Shown piece by piece: positions 30,001 to 36,000 of a stretch of DNA of 64,000 bases (the stretch's first letter is position 1; each line of letters begins with the position of its first letter). The notes beneath the pieces are model-generated. The model was given only the letters and a program-made list of their open reading frames with translations. It made no database searches and was not told the DNA's origin. Origin of the DNA: Thiomicrospira cyclica ALM1 (GTDB lineage Bacteria; Pseudomonadota; Gammaproteobacteria; Thiomicrospirales; Thiomicrospiraceae); the NCBI RefSeq assembly GCF_000214825.1, contig NC_015581.1, positions 434,001-498,000 on the forward strand, read 5' to 3'. The position numbers were made by a program, and so were the translations under genes.

Positions 30001-33000
30001 TAACCAACACAGAATTAGCCAAGTTACAACCAGGCTTTTTTGCAATTGAAGTGGGTTCAAATATCGGACAGCACCATATCATGATTGGTGATGATTTTGA
30101 TGCGCCGGTTGTGGTGCATGATAATTTATGGATTCGAACTCCAGGGTTGGGCAGCCAAATAAGTATTAATCAAGATTTGCATTTAAATAATGGCTCATCG
30201 TTAATGATTTTTGGTTCAGGTAACACTACGACAATGTCTGCTGACACGATAGCAGAAGGTAATGTGATTGTTAATGACTCCATCAAGGTTAATGGTGATA
30301 TCACGATTATCAGTGGCGACAATGGCAATAGTGGTTTTATTGAGCTGGGGTCGCGAGGTTCAGGGCATTACATCAATAGTATCGGCAAAGATCAAACCGA
30401 CACACTAACACTCACTGCCAATGATGGCGATGTCATTATTAACAGTGAAATTGGCACCACGCTGGATCTTGCGCTAAATGGTCTTGAGATTATCGATGCC
30501 ATTGATGTGGTCTTTAGAGAGCGCGTCACCATTGATGGTGATTTGGTGATAAATGCGACCGGTGATGTACGCTTCAATAAAAATGTCGTGGTTCGGGGTG
30601 ACTTAATTATTAATGGCACCTCACAAGTGTTTTTTGGTGATGATATTACGGTCAACGTGGGTGCCGGTATTATAGGTGTTAATGGCACGGACCAATCGCC
30701 AGATGTTTCAAATGCGGGCGATCATCACATATATATTCAAACTGACACCTTGGATTTACCGATTCAGCGCTCATCGGCATTTACGGCAAATGGCGGTAGT
30801 TTAACCATTGAAACCACTACCTTGGCGCGGGCGATTAACCTTGCATCACCGCCAACCGATGGTAATTCGAGTGCCTTATTTATATCGCAAGCAGATTTGC
30901 GTGCATTAACAACGGGCTTTAGCGAAATTCAGGTTGGTAATCAAGCGCGTGACTCAAATGGTGCATTAACTGGCTTGGCTGCGCAAGGGACTGGCAATGT
31001 CAGAATTGGTGCGCATACGCAGGGACAAAATACGTTTAATGATGCCTTAACGGTATTTGGCGGCAACATTACGGTGGTTGATAGTTCGGTAGTGGATCGG
31101 ACTTTAAAGGCTGGGGCAGATTTATCGCTAGTAGCCCACAATAATATTCGCATTGAAAATCAGTTGGAGCTGGTTTCGCAGCAAGGATCCGAGCCGCTTA
31201 CCCTATCTCTTTATGCACACGAGGGCAACATTTTCCAGCAGAATTCGGGTCTGCTACCGGTAGAAGAATTGATTGTGGCAAATAACCTGATTGCTAATGC
31301 TAATACAGGTATTCGTATGCTGTGGACCGCTGTAGATAGCGTTGATTTGACTAATCGAGGGAATTTCGGAGATATTCGTTTCCATACCCAAGCTGAGGCG
31401 ATGCTGGGTGTAGATGGTAATTTAACAGTGTTGGGCGCCCACCAAACAGCAAGCGCAGGAAATGGCCGAATTATTGTGAGTACGGATGATGGCAACTTGC
31501 GAATAGGTACAGCGCCATCAAATTCAGCTGACCGTGCCGTGGAAGTTATTTCTTCGCTAGGTCAAGGTTCGATTTCTTTGGTAGCAAGTTCTTCAGCTAA
31601 ATTGCAAGGGCAAGACCCTGCGGCATCTCAATACAAGCGGATTGGCACCGACAGTGCGATTGTTATGGAACAATCAATTTCCTCAACATCTGGCGCTATC
31701 CAACTAATCGCTGACGGTGATGTAACAACTCATGCTCAGATCAATACCGCAAATGGAGACATTAGGTTGAGGTCTTTGGAAGGTGAGATGCTGTTGTTAG
31801 GTGATAGCGTTTTGGCTTCCAGTAACGGTGGTGGTATCACTGTTAATGCCAAAAATGATATTGCGATGTCAAGTAATGCACAGGTGCGTACATCAGGTGG
31901 CAATATAGGCGAGGTAGTATTTAGAGCAGGTCAAAATATTGTTCTAAATGAAATTGAAGCAGATGGTCTGATTGATCTTGAAGCTGCAAACGGAAGTATT
32001 CGTTTAGCAACGGCGGCAAGTTCTAGTTCGGTGCATCTGCGTGATAATAAAAGTGGTGCGAGTGAAACACTTGAAATTCGCTTAAATGCGGCACAGGGAA
32101 TTGGCGCGGCGGATGGTGCGACCATAAATACGCGTGCAAAACTACTCGATTTAGTTTCTGTAACTGTTGCTGGTGATGTTTATCTACAAGAAAAAACTGA
32201 GTTGTTAATCGGTGATTTAAGTGTAGGTGGGAGCGTGTTTATTACTGCTCAAGATAATGTCGGATTAAATGGTGATGTTGATTTAACGGGAGATTTAATC
32301 TTACGATCACTTCAGGGTGAGTTGACAATTAGTGGGGTTATTACAAGTGATTTAGGTGATATCTTACTTAAAGCACATGACAATGTTAATTTAGATACCG
32401 CTGATATTGCCACGCTTGGCGCACAACAAGTGATTGATCTTGAAGCAACCGTTGGAGCCATTGCGATGAGTGCGAATTCACGCCTTGCGACCAATAATGG
32501 CGATATGCTGTTGAAAGCAGCAAACGATATTGAGGTGGCGACTTTAGAGGCGGGCAGTGGTTCGGTCGGTTTGGTGTCAAACGCTGGCAAGCTGAATGTG
32601 CAGGCGGTTGACGGTGTTAATGTGTCGGCGGATGGCTTGCTAATTGATGTGGTTGGTGCGGCAGGCACGGCTAGCGCTATCCTGCAAACTGATGTGCGCG
32701 TTGTTGCTGTTAACGCCAGTGCTTTGGTTATTAACAACCAAGGTGAATTGGTCGTTGGGGACGTGTCGGTCAAAAATCAACAAGTTACAGCTTCGGGTAT
32801 TACCGTGTCGGATACAGCTATCATCAGTACGAGTGGGCTGTTGACCCTAGCGCAGGTTGTTGATGCAGATGCTGAAGTTAGAATTACCGCAGCAGGCCTG
32901 GTTAATGGATTTGTTGATGGAATGGATGCAAATATTGTGACCGACGATTTGCATTTAACCATTAGCGGTGATCTAGGTAGCGCGGCTAAAGCGATTGTAA

Positions 33001-36000
33001 CCTCGGTAAATGGCTTGCAGGCGAGTTTGGGTAACGCAGTGTCAGCTAGTTCGGTGTTTATTAATAACACCACGGCACTTGATGTTGTAGACGTTGATCT
33101 TAATCAATCGACCAGCTTTAATCTTTCTGCTACGGCATTAACGGTGAATCGTTTGGCGGGTGAACAAGATGCCAATGTGTTCTTGATTGCACTCGATGGC
33201 GCTATGGTTATTGCCGATGATATCAGCACAAAAGGCCAGGGCGTGATAAGTCTGGTTGCTAAAGGTCAATTAACCGTTCACCAAGAAGTGGCATTAACCG
33301 CAGAGCAGGGTTCAATCTACCTCAGTGCAGATGACGTGTCCTTAGCTGCCAACGCTGTTTTTAAGACCCAAGATGATTTGGTTATCAAGTCGAATGAATC
33401 CCTCATTTTAAAGGGTGAATATGCGTTTAATAATCTAGCGTTGATAAGTGGTGGCGCAATTACTATAAGTTCTGATGCGGATATAACCGCAACGGGTGTG
33501 CTATTGCAGGCAGATTCAACGGATGCTAATAACGCTGTTGTGATTAACTCAAACAATTTAGATGTGGGTGCTTGGGCGATTAAAACCGCAGGTGGTTTAA
33601 CCATCGATGCTGCAATCCTAGATTTTGCTTTTGATGAAGTCACCGTTGCAGCGGCTTATAAAGATTCGCTAGTGACCGAAGCAGAAAACTTCAATCAAAC
33701 CCAGACTAGGGTTGAGGCTGACAAAAACGTAACTATCACGGTTAAGGATGTTGAGTTTAATCAAATACTTAGTGTCGGCGCGGTACTTGATGTTACAGCG
33801 ACAACAGCCACCCTAAAAGAATCGGTGAGCGTAGCAGGAGCCACAGACCTTACTGTTGACACCCTAACCGCTGAAGCTAACTTCACTGGCACTGGTGTGA
33901 TTACCATCACCGCGGTTAACGATGTTGAGTTCACAGCAGGCCTGGTAGCAGGATACGACCTAAACATCACCAGCACAGCAGGCGATATTACCCTTAACAC
34001 GGTTGAGGTAATGGGCGATGCGACGTTAGAAGCCAAGCAATCGATTGTCTTAGGTTCGGTTGATGTAGTTGGCGAAACCCACATTGATGCGGGTGGTAAC
34101 TTCACACTGAATGGCGAGGCTGATTTTGCAGGATTGCTAGATGTCACAGCGACAGCCGCCACCCTAAAAGAATCGGTGAGCGTAGCAGGAACCACAGACT
34201 TTGATGTGACCAGCCTAAGCGTTGAAGGTGACTTCACAGGCACTGGTGTGATCACCATTAACGCGGTTAACGATGTTGAGTTCAAAGCAGGCCTGGTAGC
34301 AGGTAGCACGCTAAACATCACCAGCACAGCAGGCGATATTACCCTTAACACGGTTGAGGTAACGGGTGCGGCAGAGATTGAAGCCAAAGACGGTAACTTC
34401 ACACTGAATGGCGAGGCTGATTTTGCAGGATTGCTAGATGTCACAGCGACAGCCGCCACCCTAAAAGAATCGGTGAGCGTAGCAGGAACCACAGAGTTTG
34501 ATGTGACCAGCCTAAGCGTTGAAGGTGACTTCACTGGCACTGGTATGATCACTATCAACGCTACCAACGATGTTGAGTTCAAAGCAGGCCTGGTAGCAGA
34601 AGACGACCTAAACATCACCAGCACAAACGGTCACATCACGCTCAAGGGTGTTGAGGTAAGCGGCGCGGCAGAGATTGAGGCCAAAGACGGTAACTTCACA
34701 CTGAACGGCGAAGCTGATTTTGCTGGCTTGTTAGATGTCACAGCGACAGCCGCCACCCTAAAAGAATCGGTGAGCGTAGCAGGAAGCACAGAGTTCGATG
34801 TGACCAGCCTAACCGTTGAAGATGACTTCAGAGGAACCGGTGCGATCACCATCACCGCTGAAAGCGATGTTGAGTTCACAGCAGGCCTGGTGGTAGGAAA
34901 TGCAACCAATCTAAGTGACCTAAACATCACCAGCACAGCAGGCGATATCACCCTTAACACGGTTGAGGTAATGGGTGCGGCTGTGATTGAAGCGAAAGAT
35001 GGCGACTTCACGCTAACTGGTATAGCTGATTTTGCTGGATTGCTAGATGTCACAGCGACAGCAGCCACCCTAGAGAAAGCAGTGACGGTAGCAGGAACCA
35101 CAGAGTTTACTGTTGACACCTTAACCGCTGAAGCTGACTTCACGGGCACTGGTATGATCACTATCAACGCTGAAAGCGATGTTGAGTTCACAGCAGGCCT
35201 GGTGGTAGGAAATGCAACCAATCTAAGTGACCTAAACATCACCAGCACAAACGGTAACATCACCCTTAACACGGTTGGGGTAATGGGCGATGCGACGTTA
35301 GAAGCCAAGCAATCGATTGTCTTAGGTTCGGTTGATGTGGCTGGCGAAACCCGCATTGATGCGGGTGATGACTTCACGTTAATGGGTGTGGCTGAGTTTA
35401 AAGATTTGTTAGATGTCAAAGCGACAGCAGCCACCCTAGAGAAAGCAGTGACGGTAGCAGGAAGCACAGACTTTGATGTGACCAGCCTAAGCGTTGAAGG
35501 TGACTTCACAGGCACTGGTGTGATTACCATCACCGCGGTTAACGATGTTGAGTTTACAGCAGGCCTGGTTGTAGGAAATGCAACTAATCTAAGTGACCTA
35601 AACATCACCAGCACAAACGGTCACATCACGCTCAAGGGTGTTGAGGTAACCGGCGATGCAACCCTAGGAGCCAAGCAATCGATTGTCTTAGGTTCAGTTG
35701 ATGTAGCTGGTGAAACCCACCTTGATGCGGGTGGTAACTTCACACTAACCGGCGAAGCTGAGTTTAAAGATTTGCTAGATGTCAAAGCGACAGCAGCCAC
35801 CCTAAAAGAATCGGTGAGCGTATCTGGAACTACAGAGTTCGATGTGACCAGCCTAACCGCTGAAGATGATTTCAGAGGAACCGGTGCGATCACCATCACC
35901 GCGGTTAACGATGTTAACTTCCTAGCAGGCCTGGTAGCAGAAGACGACCTAAACATCACCAGCACAAACGGTCACATTACGCTCAAGGGTGTTGAGGTAA

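Noticed and set aside
33761-35614. Long minus-strand open frames (287 and 327 codons) opposite the repeat array
   Set aside because: They mirror the in-frame plus-strand repeats, have low-complexity Val/Ser/Pro sequence and no ribosome site; they are shadows of the giant gene.
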